Below, piece by piece: positions 11,581-25,167 of a stretch of DNA of 64,000 nt. Position 1 is the stretch's first letter; each line of letters begins with the position of its first letter. The position numbers and the translations under genes are program-made. The stretch is from Fragum whitleyi (lineage: Eukaryota; Mollusca; Bivalvia; Cardiida; Cardiidae): assembly GCA_948146395.1 (NCBI GenBank), contig OX411552.1:6007686-6071685 (forward strand), given 5' to 3'. A model generated the notes under the pieces. That model did not search any database, was not told where the DNA came from, and worked only from the letters and a program-made list of their open reading frames with translations.

Positions 11581-13984
11581 GTCCCCGACTTCTATAACGA
11601 ACAGCAATCGGAGATATCCTTGTCATACTCATCAGTAGGATCGTAACCTAAAAGACGTCACCTCGACGTCATCTAATGCACGTGACCGCGGCATTTCTAC
11701 TATAGTGGCATTTTAACGTAGTTCAAATCTTGTGTTAATGCGAAAAGCTGAACTTTACCTCGTATATTAAGCTCGACAAGACTGCTAAATAATATTTCTA
11801 TTGTAGACTCGGCTAAGATCAGCTTGTCTCAAACAAATTCGCATGACGGATCCTATATACCCGATTTTTGAGTGAAGATCAAAAGCTTCTTTTTCTCTCG
11901 TGAAAATACGGCTTTTGTTGTCAACGAAATAAAAGATTATCGTTCTGGTACGAAAAACAAACACTTGTTCTATGTCCTAAATACAAAAATGAGACAAAAT
12001 GATTAAATTTTAAGGAAAATCTTTTGAAGCGCGTCATTTTGCACTTGATAACAAGGCAACGCCACAACGTCATGTCTTTAATTGGCTTCGCTTTGATTAT
12101 GTTAAATAGGGTGTAATGAACGAAATCGGGGTATCACATTTCGGTAATTTCACAGGCCATTCGGAACATCTCTCGGTCATTTCCGTAAACTGCAACAGGC
12201 CTCGGATGTATGTAAGACGGATGGGTATGTAACGAAATTGGGTATTTCGTTCGGCGGAAAGAGTGTGAGAAAAACTAGCGCGGAAACAACCGGCGCTTAA
12301 TTTTTGAGAATGACGAATCATTCTCAAGAATTAAACTTTTTAGTCGTCATTTAAGAATCTAAAGATATTTATATAAGGATACGATGGTTTCACGTCAGTG
12401 ACTTAAACGAGACGCGTTGGCGACGTCGAATGTTTTCACTCAAAGTTTCGAGGGCTAACGCCATTTTAACTGACGTCATCGAGTTTTTTCTAAGTGGTTT
12501 CTCGTAGTTTTTTTTCATCCGAGGTTGATCGTGAGATTGGTCGAGTGGTGTTTCGAATGTTCACTGGCTTGGCGGTGAGATTACCAAGTGATATCTACAG
12601 TTATCGCCAAGTGACATTCAACCGGAAAGCATAAAAGAAAAAAAAATATTCGATCATACCTTGCCCAGTTCCTATTCCGTTAACGTTTATAATCCAAGTG
12701 CTGATACAAATATCCACCAATCACAGAAAGACAACATACATTTCAAATTGCCCACAGTCATTATTAATAATGCATGGATTTTCATCTTACATACTCACTT
12801 TAGGCGAAGCAGTGAACACTTATTTATTCACAAAGTATAGTCGTATTATAATGTATAGTTGTTTTAGTATGATAGCAAACTCTAAGGTACACTTACTTTC
12901 AAAATGACTTTTCTTGGGGTCCTATGATACCTAGCTCGATTCCCGCATGCATTTACAGATCGCTGATTTCAATCAAAAATCGGTTAACCATTCAAAACAC
13001 ACTGTCGAGCTACTGCATTTCCGCCATTTCGTTGCAAATATTTTCTTATATCATAATACATAAACATTTCTGTGTGTGATTTTTTGTAATGCGACCCCCG
13101 CTCGACCCATTCTGGCACAGATCTCTTTTTTTTATCTTATTTTATATTTTTTTTTCATTTTTTTTATTTTACAGAGTTCCGAGATTGTCTTCTTTCGCCT
13201 GGCGCTTCACTTTTTATAACATTTGTCTATACGCTAAAATAAGCCAACAGGTCCATTACGCAAGTGTAGTTCTAAATCCTCGCAACTGAAGCTTCTTTAG
13301 GTCTATAGTAACAAGATTCTATCATAAGACAGATGATTAGCTGTCTAACAAAAAAGCTAGGGAACGTGCTACAAAAAGAAGTGGGAATATGCGAATATGT
13401 AGTTAAGCGTAAAGACTTTATTATGATATGACCTATATAGTGGGAATGAAATAACCCCGTTGAATATTTTTGATATTACACTGGTGTTACATTTCTAGTG
13501 GAATAACTATAGCCCACAAATGAACTAACATCGTAAACCAACGTTTTAAATATTTTCGTTGTTAAAATGACGTCAAAATGCATTTGATGACGTCGATTTG
13601 CAAACGATGTAACACGTTTCGCGGAATAACTTGAATCGATAATTTTCTGGTAAACATTTAAGTCATATTACTAATAAAATATCAAATTTGCGCTCATAAA
13701 ATACCGAATTTATCAAACTCGTAAACTAAAACTGATAACAAATAGGAGTATTTGTTTTAGGAAATAAAATATCCGTTCTCTGCGAAAACCTGCCTAAATG
13801 ACGATAATTTGTAATGTCATATATCTTACCCAGACACTACAACACAAAATCTTTAAGACTCGTCCAATTTCAAAGACGTTAATTTATTTTGTGTTAAATT
13901 TGAACAAGCAATTTCTCCTTTTTTCTCTTGTTTTGCCTCTTTATTAGTATCAGTGCATAAAATCGGTTTGTTGTAAGTATATAA
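11581..13984. other. no gene seen; a segment shared with 53.5 kb
   Basis: The stretch around 12027-12127 ('gcgcgtcattttgcac' ... 'atagggtgtaatgaac') resembles 53472-53575, so an unnamed dispersed repeat covers part of it. Several TGACGTCA-like palindromes occur (near 12471 and 13568). No coding sequence is supported. Confidence 0.4.
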
Positions 13985-14285
13985 TACTTGGTGTTTTGTA
14001 TGAGATAAAATATCTAACGAGGTTGGGAGAATTGATCATTTTCGAGGCCCTGCCGAGACAATGATCAATTCTCACAACCCAGTTAGATATGTTTCACACA
14101 CTACTCTAAGTACGTTTTGTATCTATCTTATAATCTCTATTTGTCTTGTTTTCGTCGATGTTCCAACTGAAATGCAAGTTTCTAAAAATTCTGCATTATG
14201 TCATTATTCTAAAAATAACTATGTGATATAATAAAAAAAAAAATCATATGGGATGTTATTACACGGATATTTGTATAATTATATG
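13985..14285 (+). repeat. palindromic repeat, copy 1 of 2
   Basis: Contains a hairpin at about 14008-14090 ('gaggttgggagaattgatca' against 'tgatcaattctcacaacc') with the loop 'cgaggccctgccgag'. It continues with ~190 bp that match the copy at 31810-32126 closely. Confidence 0.75.
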
Positions 14286-14506
14286 ATAAAATGGTAAAAA
14301 AACAGGTCAAAGCATTTATTTGTTTTGGGGAAACAACATATATATTTTTTTTTAAAAAATACGATTTAAAAAAATATGAATATCATATTTTGCATTTTTT
14401 TTCTAATTTGATTTTACGTCTATTGTCAATTTCATTGCTATTAAGGCAAGTTTTCCAGGAGAATGGATCAGTTTTGACTCGTTGCAACACGTTTAACACA
14501 TTCTAC

Positions 14507-14577
14507 GCTGTGTTTTGGCGATGGTCGTCGGTCTCTTAACCAAGAGGTCCAGAGTTCGATTCCCTGGAGCAACCATC
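14507..14577 (+). repeat. tRNA-like relic
   Basis: An anticodon-arm-like hairpin (CTCTTAACCAAGAG) is followed by a T-arm-like 'agttcgattccct' and then 'ggagcaacca'. The D arm and A box are not convincing, so this is a tRNA-derived relic, not a gene. Confidence 0.35.
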
Positions 14578-15047
14578 ATTCTTGATTTTTACTGGCTCTC
14601 CCTTTCGGAGCGAGTACTGTGGAGTCTTTACGAAGTAAATCCTGGAGACTTTTAGATAAATGTACATTATAAAACTGTTTTATGGTTTATTGAAAAATCT
14701 GTCACGGAGCCGGGAAACATTACAGTATTTTAATGGCGTCTCGTTTAAACCTTTCCTGTTTTACAAAATTTTGGACTTGTCCAAATTCAAAGGTTTTGCA
14801 GACGAAAATTAAAAGTGGATTTAATTTGAGAATTAACCATTCAGTAGGGTAGAAAATAGTGTGGAGAAAGAAGAAATTGCTTGTCAGAAGCAATTTCTTC
14901 TTTTCTCACAATGTTTTCTCAATCATAAAATCTCAGACACGTTAAAAGCAGGGATTAAACAGCAAAGGGTTAAGTGAAGATATTTTCCCGAGGTGGAGGG
15001 GGTGTCGTTCTCAACTGTTACCCTATGCGAAAGGCAGAGGGCAACAG

Positions 15048-15049
<2 letters not shown>
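14578..15049. other. no recognisable feature
   Basis: Contains a small inverted repeat near 14872-14905 ('aagaaattgcttgtcagaag' reads back against 'gcaatttcttctt'). Nothing coding is seen. Confidence 0.4.
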
Positions 15050-15131
<82 letters not shown>

Positions 15132-15194
15132 AGAGGGGGGAGAGAGAGAATGAGAAAATGAGAGAGAGAGAATGAGAAAGAGAGAGAAAATGAG

Positions 15195-15236
<42 letters not shown>

Positions 15237-15342
15237 AGAGAGAGAGAGTGAGAGAGAGAGAGAATGAGAGAGAGAGAGAATGAGAGAGAGAATGAGAAAG
15301 AAAGAGAAAATGAGCAAGAGAGAGAGAGAGAGAAATAAAAAA
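15050..15342. repeat. (GA)n microsatellite, compound
   Basis: About 80 bp of nearly pure AG dinucleotide is followed by 200 bp of AG interspersed with 'aatgagaa' units. The long low-complexity frames across it are artefacts. Confidence 0.98.
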
Positions 15343-15959
15343 AAAGACATTTCTTTTTATTTATTTCTAAAGAGCGTGTCATTTCGCACGTTTATTACGC
15401 GTGTCAAATAATGACGTCATTTTCGTAAGCGGGCAACAGTTCAGTGCTTATTGCGCATTGGTTCATACTGGTGCCGGATCACGTGGCGGATAGCGAAATA
15501 AACTACGAATCAGTTCGAAATGGTAAATGTACATTTATATTAGTGATCAGGTAATAATGAACAGTTAATTCATGGTGTCTTGTTTAACAGTGAAACTATT
15601 GTCCCTAGTTAGACCACGCTTGAAGCGAATCGGCCAATCAGAGAAAGATACAACTCCGAGCGTTGTATTTACAGATATACGGTTGTAGTGTGTCTTGCAC
15701 GTGAATCTCGACAGGTTTCGGAAGCCGAGTCATTTAAAAAAGATGGCGAGCATTTTATACAGATCTTTTTTTCCACTAAATACTTTCGACAGTCGCAAAG
15801 GTGCAAAAGATCTGAAAAATGGTAACGGAAATAGATTCATAAGCGATTTCAGCATATTCCCACTTGGTTGGAATAATTTCAAAGCGAGATTTACTTTTTT
15901 TCCTTACTTAGAGGTTCGGGTAAAAATACAGATTGTGCAAGAAAAGCGTGGTCTAAGTC

Positions 15960-16051
15960 AGATAGAAAATCTCGTGCCGCGGTATATGGGAAATAGACAC
16001 TCGCTAACGCTCGTGTCTATTTCCCATATACCACGACTCTCATTTTCTATC
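15960..16051. repeat. palindrome with ~44-bp arms
   Basis: The left arm 'gatagaaaat...ggtatatgggaaatagacac' pairs with the right arm 'gtgtctatttcccatatacc...attttctatc' around a tiny loop. It lies directly beside the TIR element at 16065. Confidence 0.75.
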
Positions 16052-16064
16052 CTATATTCTTCTA

Positions 16065-16421
16065 TAATGAACCGGCAGGGCGGGGCTTAACCGTGACGTA
16101 ATTTGGCGAGTTTACTTTTCAATAGTTTGGGTTCTTTCGGTAATCATCGTTAACGCGTGCAAATAACTACTGTATCCTAAAACCTAAAGGATTCACGTGC
16201 TTTGAGAGAGTGAACACTTTTCATCGTTTGGTTACCAAAGCCTTGTAACTTCAGCTTGATTAAGCTGAAGTTACGAGGATTTGGTTACCAATCTACGATT
16301 TAAGGTCTCGAGTTATTAATGTCGACTCTCTTTAGAAGTAGGTTATTTTAGATAAAAGCTGAATTCCCTTAACCTTAAGTGCAACGACTCGTTACTTAGG
16401 TTCCGCCCTGCCAGGGCATTA
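16065..16421. mobile_element. 357-bp TIR element with central hairpin
   Basis: The ends TAATGAACCGGCAGGGCGG and, inverted, TAATGCCCTGGCAGGGCGG form a 26-bp imperfect TIR. The middle carries a strong palindrome at 16228-16291 ('gtaacttcagctt' against 'aagctgaagttac'). Part of a second copy lies at 51631-51800 in opposite orientation. Non-coding. Confidence 0.75.
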
Positions 16422-18133
16422 ATCATGGATAATACTTAGAGGGGACGACGTTTTGTACTGTTGCCAGATGCGGAAGGTTCGAAATGGTAAGTAATGTATA
16501 CAATCATACGTGATCGGGTAATAATATGAGCTCTTTCATTCATCCGCACTAAGTATCGAACTGTTATCCAAAGCTCGATATCTCTTCACTGTTTCTTGTT
16601 ACCTACATGTATTTCTAAATGACCCATAAAATAACACAATATTGATTAGATAATAAAAGTTTTTTATAGTGATTAGCGTATCAGGAAAACCATCGCACTC
16701 TATTTCCGGGGTGACATTCTGAACCGTTGCTCTCGGCCGAAGATATAAGAATACCGAAGAAAATAGTCCAACATTACCAAAATTATTTCAGAACGTCATA
16801 TGACCGTCAGACCCGATTGTAGAGTCAAAAAGACGTAGCGATTAATGACGTTGACGCATTTGTAACGACCGAATGTTAACTCGAAATTATGTCTGAAAAA
16901 AGTATAATGTTCCTTATCGAACTCAAAATGATAGTATGAATTTTCTTTTTTTTAAAACAGTTAATTTATTTTATACAAAAAAGAAGATAAAGGAAGCGAA
17001 ATGTGAAAAAATAGGGTTAATTTACGTAAAGTGCTTTATTTTGAACTTGTTTGACGAGGTATAGCGGGCGCATATTAACTTGAACCTGAACTTTATGCAG
17101 AATAAATAATTAGGCACATGAATAAATTCCGAAGATACTTCGGAACGTGACGATCAAGCATGGACTTTCCTTTATACTGTAGCAGACGGTTCGATTTCAA
17201 AAACAATTATTGCGACTGAGAGAGGGGATTTCGTTTAATTTCCATTCAAAACACATAAATTGCATTTAAAGAAATTTGAAAATTTATAATTTTCTCACCC
17301 GCATCTAAAGATTTTTAAATAAGAAACTCAATTTATGTATTGATTCACTAGTTCATGAGGGTGACCAAATATCGCTGTTACAGTGAACAGCATGTGTGAT
17401 AACGGGTTAACAAAGATAACACGTGCACTACAACTTTACGTTTAGATTCCGCAGATAAGTCGTGTTTTGCCGAGGAGAAACGACCGGTATTTAATTTATT
17501 TAAATCACAAAGGCCAGGTTAAGGTCAATATGCTTCCACTATAATAGGTATCGATTATGTGAAATGTAAAATGAATGAATGCAGGGTCACCCGGGGTAAC
17601 CCGATGCAGGGAAATCGGAGGATACCAGAAATTGGAGGTAAACAAAGAAAGGCAGATGTAACACAAGTCTGTTTTTTTTAACAATTTTTCATTAAAAAAC
17701 AAAACAATCAGGATGCTGCAAAGTTTTAAACATTGAGTCAAGTAATCAAACGATGTAATTATGACATAAGATGAAAGATGTCATTTATGTTTAAATGAAA
17801 AGATGGGAGTTTAATTTAGAGAGTCGTCATAAATTTAATTCAAACAACACAATATGCTCAGAATCATTGACAAATCATGCATAAATTTCAAAGTCTTAAA
17901 CTGCATTAAAAATATACGGTATATTCTCAAAGAAAATTGGTTTTTTACTGTAAAATATGTAGAAAAATATCAATGTTTGGAGGAAATCAAAATCGGAAGT
18001 GTAACATTTTATGATACTGGATAATATGAGGCAGGATGTTGGAAGTTAAGAGTAAGTCGATTTAATGATAGTGGTGAACTAAGACGACAATCGTGTTGCA
18101 GGCATTTTATATCGTACATCTTTTAAGCTTTTA
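16422..18133. other. no gene; inverted partner of a 24.4-kb segment at 17578-17660
   Basis: Positions 17578-17660 (including 'cccggggtaacccgatgca' and 'gaggtaaacaaagaaa') recur inverted at 24409-24492, an unnamed dispersed repeat. The rest is AT-rich with no supported frame. Confidence 0.5.
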
Positions 18134-18527
18134 CAACTAGTTACATGGTGAAATTGACATTCATTTCAATCAAAACCATTCAAAATCGCTCACACAGCAC
18201 TCCACTCATTCATTCCAAACATTCACCCAAAAGCATTCAAAATCGCTCCAAAATTTATAAAAAGATAACATCAACATCTTTATTCAAAATAAATTAAGCT
18301 AGAGTAAAAATGCTATTTCACTAGCATAATTGAAATTAAATGCGTCGTTGGTTCTTAAGAAGATATGAAGCTATTTATAGAACTTATATGCATGTCATCC
18401 TGAACAAAATAAGGAAAATCGGAGGATTAACCCCCTTATATTTCACTGAAAAGCCATTCATCCTACTGATTCAATTTCATTCCAAAATTATTCACCTTGT
18501 CAATTTGACGATGCTGCTAACTTTACG
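18134..18527 (+). mobile_element. family H element, near complete but decayed
   Basis: The left end 'ttacatggtgaaattgacat' and right end 'gtcaatttgacgatgctg' frame the family's usual motif order. The central hairpin has decayed to 'catcctgaacaaaataagg'. Confidence 0.75.
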
Positions 18528-19009
18528 ACTTAGTTATAAAGATATTTTGTATGGCAATTTAAGTTACTTATTTTCCTAATCGTTTGTATATACTAAGCAT
18601 ATTTTTGATACAAATGTTCACATTTTAATGGGTCACAGAACAAGTATCAGTTTAGATCCAGCCCATTAATTGTTGAGTAAGATACGGATGTAGGACTTAT
18701 GAAATGTATTATTCGGTCGGTAGGGGAGTTTGTTTTGCCAGAGAAAAGTGCTCCGTGTAAAGCAACAAATACACCACAATGCAATTGACAATAAAATTTA
18801 ATCAAAATATTGATCAATGTTTAATGTCGTCAATACATGATCAATCATGTATTATCAATTCGACAGTATTATTGTAAGTAGACTTTATTTAAAACTTATT
18901 AAGAATTATTGTCAATAGTATTGCCAAATAAAATTAATCATTTAGGGCATCTTAAAATAATTATCTTTATCCGCGACAAAAGGTAACAGTCAAGTAGCAT
19001 CATTTTGTC
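18528..19009. other. no recognisable feature
   Basis: AT-rich, with a short inverted repeat around 18833-18855 ('atacatgatcaatcatgtat'). Confidence 0.4.
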
Positions 19010-19510
19010 TCGGTTCGTCTGTACGTCTATTCATTTTAAAACATCCCCTTTCATTTATGTACGGATTTTCATGAAACTTTCACAGAATGTTTCTGATGAT
19101 GTGTCGTCAGAGAAAAGAGACCTTTGTGTAATTTTTTTAATACATCACCTTCGTCAGTTATTTATGGATTTGCGTTAAAACTGTCAAAAAATGTTTGATA
19201 TCGTTTGGCTAGGTGCATGTTGTCACAGTTTGTCGGCATGTGAGGATAAATGGGGGTATAAATGTTAAAAACTGGTTTGTTCAACCCCTTCTATATTTAT
19301 GGATGTATTTGCGTTAATCCTTGAACGAAATGTCAAATGGTCATGTGCACATTATCGCGCTTTTGTAATATTATGCCTCGTCATGAAAATTAAACTGGCA
19401 AATAATTGATTTAGTTTACGCAACTGTCTAATTTTCTTGGGTGGATTTAAATGAAACTTTCACAGTATGTTCCTGATTAATTAACCATGAAGCATTATTG
19501 CACTCTGATA
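19010..19510 (+). repeat. mollusc-type dispersed repeat with internal ~120-240-bp recurrences
   Basis: Phrases such as 'ggattttcatgaaactttca' and 'atttatggatttgcgtta' recur several times, in the style of the repeat at 25944-27040. Boundaries are uncertain. Confidence 0.5.
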
Positions 19511-20989
19511 ATATTTTGACGTGAATAAAAAATCGCCTCAGTCATAAAGAAAGGGCAATTATTTACAATCGGCGAATTTCACATAAAAAAATATTCAATC
19601 ATATTGAAAACTAATCCAATGCACTTCAGAAGAGGCAAGATCTATTTTTCTTTAAAACTTAAGATAAAGAGTAGTTATCCAGCTTCAAAATGTTTTATCC
19701 TTCATTCAGAGAAAATACCAGTTTTGACTACATGGACTGGAACATGAAGCGTTTTATCTATTGCTAATTGAACATTGCAAATTGCACATCAGGTTAAATA
19801 GAACACCACTCCTCTATTCCGGAAGGGCAACTGCTCATTCATTAACATTATAAGACCTATAAAGACGGTTACGAAAAACGCACGGAAAAGATGGTGATAA
19901 GGACATAAACGGCTGATATTTATCTTAAAGAAAGAAGAGGCGAAATGCCTTCTATGGACATCGAGGCTTGACCAATATCGAGACCCTGAGATCTCCAATG
20001 CGATTTCTAACAACATTTCGTCTAACTGATTGTCCATATTCCCCAGTGAGAATTTTCCCAGACACCTTGTTATCATATACCAATTACGTCATTGACGTTA
20101 TCCGATGACGTTTCCGTGCTGTACAGGCGTCACAAGCGGCCCACCTTGACCTTACCTAATGGATTATCTCTTGCTAGCGTGTCTAAGATGCAATAATTTA
20201 AGAAGTGTGAGCACAATCCATTTTCATGTTGAAAAACGTTTTTCCGGGATTGATCCCATTTCAAGAGGCGATGACAATAATCCTTATGTAAACTTTGCAA
20301 CAAAACTTGTCGGATTGTTTTAATCATCTTGCGTGAAACACTTTCATATCGAATGTTCAAGACACATATGTAATTTCGTTTCGTAAAAATAATGTGTGGA
20401 AGAAGCACGGAATGTTCTGAAACCTAGTAATCCCTAATAATGTTAAGGCTTTGGAAATTCATGTCATCGAAATATTTTCATTTTGACACGAGTAAATAGA
20501 GTTTTATTAAAGCTGGCCTTTAATTCCTTGGTGTAAAATGCCTAGAAGAAAAGACATGCAAATTTTTCACTGAGGCGTTTTTTCTTCACGTCACTATAGT
20601 ATAACTAAAACATGTAACACAGCTCATTTTATATCTTTTATTACTGTAATCCAATGAATACAAAAAAATATTATGTAATATAAGTATTTAAATCACGTGT
20701 AACATACCTCTAACATATAAAAGTAGGCCTAGCTACTCTGCCTTAAATATAATTCCGAACGGCGAATGCAACATAACGAAAAAAGCTATAAAGTGATTAA
20801 AGTCACTAAATGTAGGTCTTCTCCATACTTTACAAAATACTTCGATCTCTTCTTCCGTACCAGAAATTTAAACAACCTCTTTTTCTATACTCTTTTTGCC
20901 GATTTCGACGCATGCTAGATACACAATGATGGAGTGAAACAGAAACAATACAAAACATTCAACAATGTTCCGCGTCATAGCAAGGTACT
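19511..20989. other. no recognisable feature
   Basis: Only unremarkable short frames (up to 95 codons), without family signatures. Confidence 0.4.
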
Positions 20990-22634
20990 GGGGCCTCTTT
21001 CAAGAAAAATATCGTACGATTTATCTTATAAATATCGTACGATTATATTTAAGACGGTCGTAAACGGCTTTCACAAAAATATCGTTGAAAATCGCAGACT
21101 ATACGACCTCATAAGATTATCGTAAAGTTGATCTTTCAAATCTGCACGTGCTGATCATATGATAAAAACTTCCGCGTTAGTGGGTATATTGTCCGCTTTT
21201 TAAAATACCAAAAAGGGTAAATCAGCAAACTGACCGTAGAAAAGCCATTTACTTGTATATAAATGCATATTTAACGAGGTTTATTAAAACATAATTCGTC
21301 GAACTACACATTTCTCATCGAAATCCAAATATCTTTGTCATTATAATTATGCAAGTGCTCATAATTGCATAGTTATTTTAGTTTACACTGTCGATTCCCT
21401 TTCCAATGAAAGTTAACCGACTGTCGCGCCGAAAGTGGAGCATTGTAAAAAAGCACATGTTCTAGTTAATGATCACCTGCACTAAGTTTTCGGTGTATGC
21501 CTTTATTATCATTATATTTTATTATCATTGTTGTTTGGTTGTTTTCTGGTGAAGTATAAGCATGTATAAGAATACAACATTTCTAAAAGGGTAAGATGAA
21601 AAAATAAAAAAATGGCTCAGCCATTTTTCTTGTACGTATTTGTTATGTAATTGTTCAAATCTGTATAGGTCTGTGCCTGTATGGAAGGTATTGAAACGAA
21701 CTATAGAGGGGTAGTATTGAAATAAACTTTAGATGGATATTATATTCAATCGCTTTAATTCAAATTTACCGATTACTCTAACTTCGGTTCAAGTACAGTG
21801 CTCGTTGACGTATCCGCGTAACTACAACAGTTACATGAAGCTTAGACATGTTTCATCTGGCTTAATGTCGCTGTTCAATTATTGTATCTGCTTGATTGTT
21901 TGCTCAGTTCATCTTTGACGAACAGTGAAAGAAAAAATATCGAGTGCAGCGGTTTTGTTGTTGATGATGATGGTGTTGTTGTTGTTAATAAGAAATCCTC
22001 CTATTTATCAAGAATTGTGTGGTTTTGACTACAGGCTGTTGAATTTTCCTTTTAATTTATGTCGTACTTGAAGCATAAAACACAGGAATCAATATTGCAA
22101 AATGTGAGAGTAGTTTTTTTTTAAAGTAAGTAATTTATACATGCATAAAAATCTATTGATTTGGTATCTTCCACTTTCTGTGTCACAAGGAAGGGGTAAG
22201 CAAACGTTTTCAGTCATGATCACAAAAGGGTCGGTTCTTGCGGTAAATAAACTACTGAATACCACTATGAAAACATTCTGCGACAATCGTACGATTATCG
22301 CAGGGCAAAACCAAACTTAGAAATGATGGTGCATCTGTTGTTTTCAATATATCTCGTTTATTACACTATATTGTACTTGGAAATTTGGCATGTGCATAGC
22401 CAAATAATCGTTCTAACATCCGCGATAGCTAGAAAGGAATCCGAAAACATTTAAGGCTCATAGAGACAAAATCGTAAAATTTACGACTGGTCTGAAGTTG
22501 TCGTATATTTTATCGTAGATTTCACGATACGACGCCTTTCTTGAAAGCCAAAAAGTTTCTTGAAAGCCATTTTTTATCGTACGATTGCGATACGACCAAA
22601 TTTCAATCGTAGGACCTTTCTTGAAAGAGGCCCC
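20990..22634. mobile_element. family G element(s): GGGGCCTCTTTCAAGAAA inverted ends
   Basis: The 18-bp sequence GGGGCCTCTTTCAAGAAA at 20990 recurs inverted, ending at 22634. Both ends are followed inward by 'tcgtacgat'-rich sequence, including a near-perfect hairpin at 22273-22301 ('ctgcgacaatcgtacgatta'). It may be one 1.65-kb element or two partial MITEs facing each other. No transposase frame is seen. Confidence 0.55.
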
Positions 22635-22840
22635 TGGATGTCCAGCCATAAAAACAGACAAGTTGGCTATGAAGAACAGAACAGTCCATCATCCGTGAAC
22701 TTCGCACAGTCTATATAAAATAATAGAATAGTCTACATAAATCTATGTATTAAATACAATTTCACTGAACATTTATGTATCATTTGACGTGCTCGCTAGA
22801 ACTGATTTAATCCTGTATTCTTTTCCCTCCACGAACTGCA

Positions 22841-23120
22841 GGCTGCCGTCATAGCGCAGTTGGAAGCGTGCCGAACTGTCAATCTAGAGGTCCCGGGTTC
22901 GATTCCCGACAGCGGCACTCATTTCTTCCGACTCTTTGTCTCCCACCATTGGGTCGATAATCGTAGACCTATGCAGAAAAGCTGCTGGAAACTAGGAAAG
23001 GATGTAGTGGTAGTACTGGCGATAAAAAAAAACAGGAATCCATTGGTAGGTGGTCCAGCCGCCGCGATATAACTGAAAATATGTTTAAAAGCGGCACAAA
23101 CCCCCATTCAAACAAACAAT
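22841..23120 (+). mobile_element. tRNA-derived SINE, full length
   Basis: The head has an A box-like TAGCGCAGTTGGAAGCGTG and B box GGTTCGATTCC, followed by the conserved middle and a tail degenerated to 'ccattcaaacaaacaat'. Possible target duplications are 'tccacgaactgc' and 'tccacgacctac'. Same family as 8343-8626. Confidence 0.85.
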
Positions 23121-24408
23121 TCCACGACCTACAAGTGCATTCTGGTTGGTTCTTACCAAAACAACTTCATAACAATTGACCTTTAGCTGAGGCTTAGCAA
23201 GAAGACAGCCTTTTCTGCTGTAGCCTACTGTCGTAACGCAGAAGATTAAATTTCCATAGCTTGAGGCGCGCTGGATACGCAAAAAAATGTAATGAATTAA
23301 ATAAATTCAGCTAATAAATGTTATCATTTATGTTTTATTATTACAATTTCTCATATCATATAAAAGACGGTCTGTCTTATACATTTTAAAAAATGCGTGC
23401 ATGTATAGCAATAGAGACTTTACTCAACCATATCAACCATATCTGCCTTCACAACGAGAAATGAGCCTGTGCGTGACATTTCCATCAATTTGAAATGTTG
23501 GTGAGGTTCAAGCATAGAGAGGCATAGACAGCCACAAACTCTTAAATTAAAGTTACCTCGTGATCTACAGATACGTTAAGACCTTATCTTTCTACAAAGC
23601 ACTAGTGAAGACTTGCAGATGCACAGGCTGGCCAGAGTCTTTGCTTAGGGCATATTTGAAATAGGTGGACATCTTATGCACAGACTCAAATAAGTCGGCA
23701 CACCATTGTTCGGCCGAAATACCAAACTGCTAGTTTTACGCTGCATTTTCGATACTTTTTGTCAAAAAGTGGCCACTTATCTCATCCGATTGCACCTATT
23801 GCAAAGAAATATTACTTAATTTACCCAAAACCGGGATTTGATCAAAGAACTTTCTTCTAATTTGTTATAAGTGATAGAAATAATATAATAGTTCTTACTC
23901 AATAAACGTTTAAAGATTTTTCAAATCTTTATTACATCGTCATCTACACCTTCCTGCACCAAATCAGCGATTCAAGTTTACTCAATATTCAAGTTCCCAG
24001 TATCAATCCTCTTAACTCTCCGCATCATTTATTGAAGTAACTCTTTATTCTTAATATCCGAAAGAAACCATACATTGAGACGTTATTCATACAAAAACAA
24101 GTTTTACTTTCACACACCAGTGAAAAAGGACAGCGCATAATGACGAAAAATGAGCAAATTTTATAACTGATCTGTCGGTGTATCAGAAATGTTCTAAATA
24201 TGGGCAAAACTTGACTGTAAAATGACATCGCCATGCTAAAATACGCAATTTCAACTTTTAAGATATGACACACTGTTTATTTGCTTAAGAATGACTATAA
24301 AGTGATGACATACCGTTACTTAGCTGCAGAGGACAACCGCCTAAAGAAGTAAACACATCCGATCTTGCCTTTAAATGGAATAATCAATAAAGAAATGCAG
24401 ACCTGTTT
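23121..24408. other. no recognisable feature
   Basis: AT-rich, no gene supported. Confidence 0.4.
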
Positions 24409-24492
24409 TGCATCTGTCTTTCTTTGTTTACCTCCAATTTCTGGTATCCTCCTATTTCCATGCATCGGGTTACCCCGGGTGAGGGTTAATCC
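24409..24492 (-). repeat. inverted partner of 17578-17660
   Basis: Includes 'tttctttgtttacctcc' and 'tgcatcgggttaccccggg', the reverse complement of the 17.6-kb segment. Confidence 0.7.
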
Positions 24493-24909
24493 TTTTGTCT
24501 TGCACTGCTGAAAATGACATTTTCAAGAAATAATCTACCGCGAAATCTAGATAATCAATCTGAAAGCATAAAAGATATCGTTGTTTTCATAACGTACATT
24601 TTTTATCGTGTGATCTCCTTACACTTTATTGCCAATAAAAATAAATACGTTACTGTGTTACTTTTATGAGACGATACCTCGATTATTATTTTTTACATTT
24701 TTTATCGTGCCTTTGAATCTGAATATCTTTTTATTTACCAAATAAGTGGACTATATCTGTCGTTTTTTTTTCAAATAAATTTACCTTTGATCACCTACAA
24801 TTTAATATCAATCAGCATTCCATCGATGTTTTGGCTTTACAAGTTTAAATAAATATTCAAGGTTCGATTTTACATTGAAAATGCGTGACATTTCCAACAA
24901 TTTCACATG

Positions 24910-25089
24910 ATTGATTGATTGAATGGAGTTTTACGCCGCTTTCAACATTTTTTCAGTTATATCGCGGCGGCTGGAACACCTATGGTTTCCTGGTATTTCT
25001 CTCACCAGTACAACCACTACATCCTTTCCTAGCCCCCAGCTGCTATCTCACATAGGTCTACGATTATCAACCCATTGGTGAGAGACAAT
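24910..25089 (-). mobile_element. SINE, 5'-truncated
   Basis: Reads in reverse from the (GATT)n tail through 'gccgctttcaac' to 'cccattggtgagagacaa'. The tRNA-related head is missing, as expected for incomplete reverse transcription. Confidence 0.85.
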
Positions 25090-25167
25090 TTCACACGAGC
25101 GCCAATTTAGAGTCTCCAATATACGCTCTATAGGGGCCTATAATATTAGTTATACGGTTTCTTGCCC

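Noticed and set aside
14507..14577. tRNA-Lys-like gene
   Set aside because: Only anticodon and T arms are suggestive; there is no D arm or acceptor pairing.
15018..15382. 110-119-codon frames on both strands
   Set aside because: They lie entirely in the (GA)n microsatellite and encode only Ser-Leu or Arg-Glu repeats.
15695..16090. 131-codon plus-strand frame as a gene
   Set aside because: It runs through the palindrome at 15960-16051 and into the TIR element at 16065; no domain signature.
22841..22918. tRNA gene
   Set aside because: SINE head, same reasoning; mismatches in the stems.
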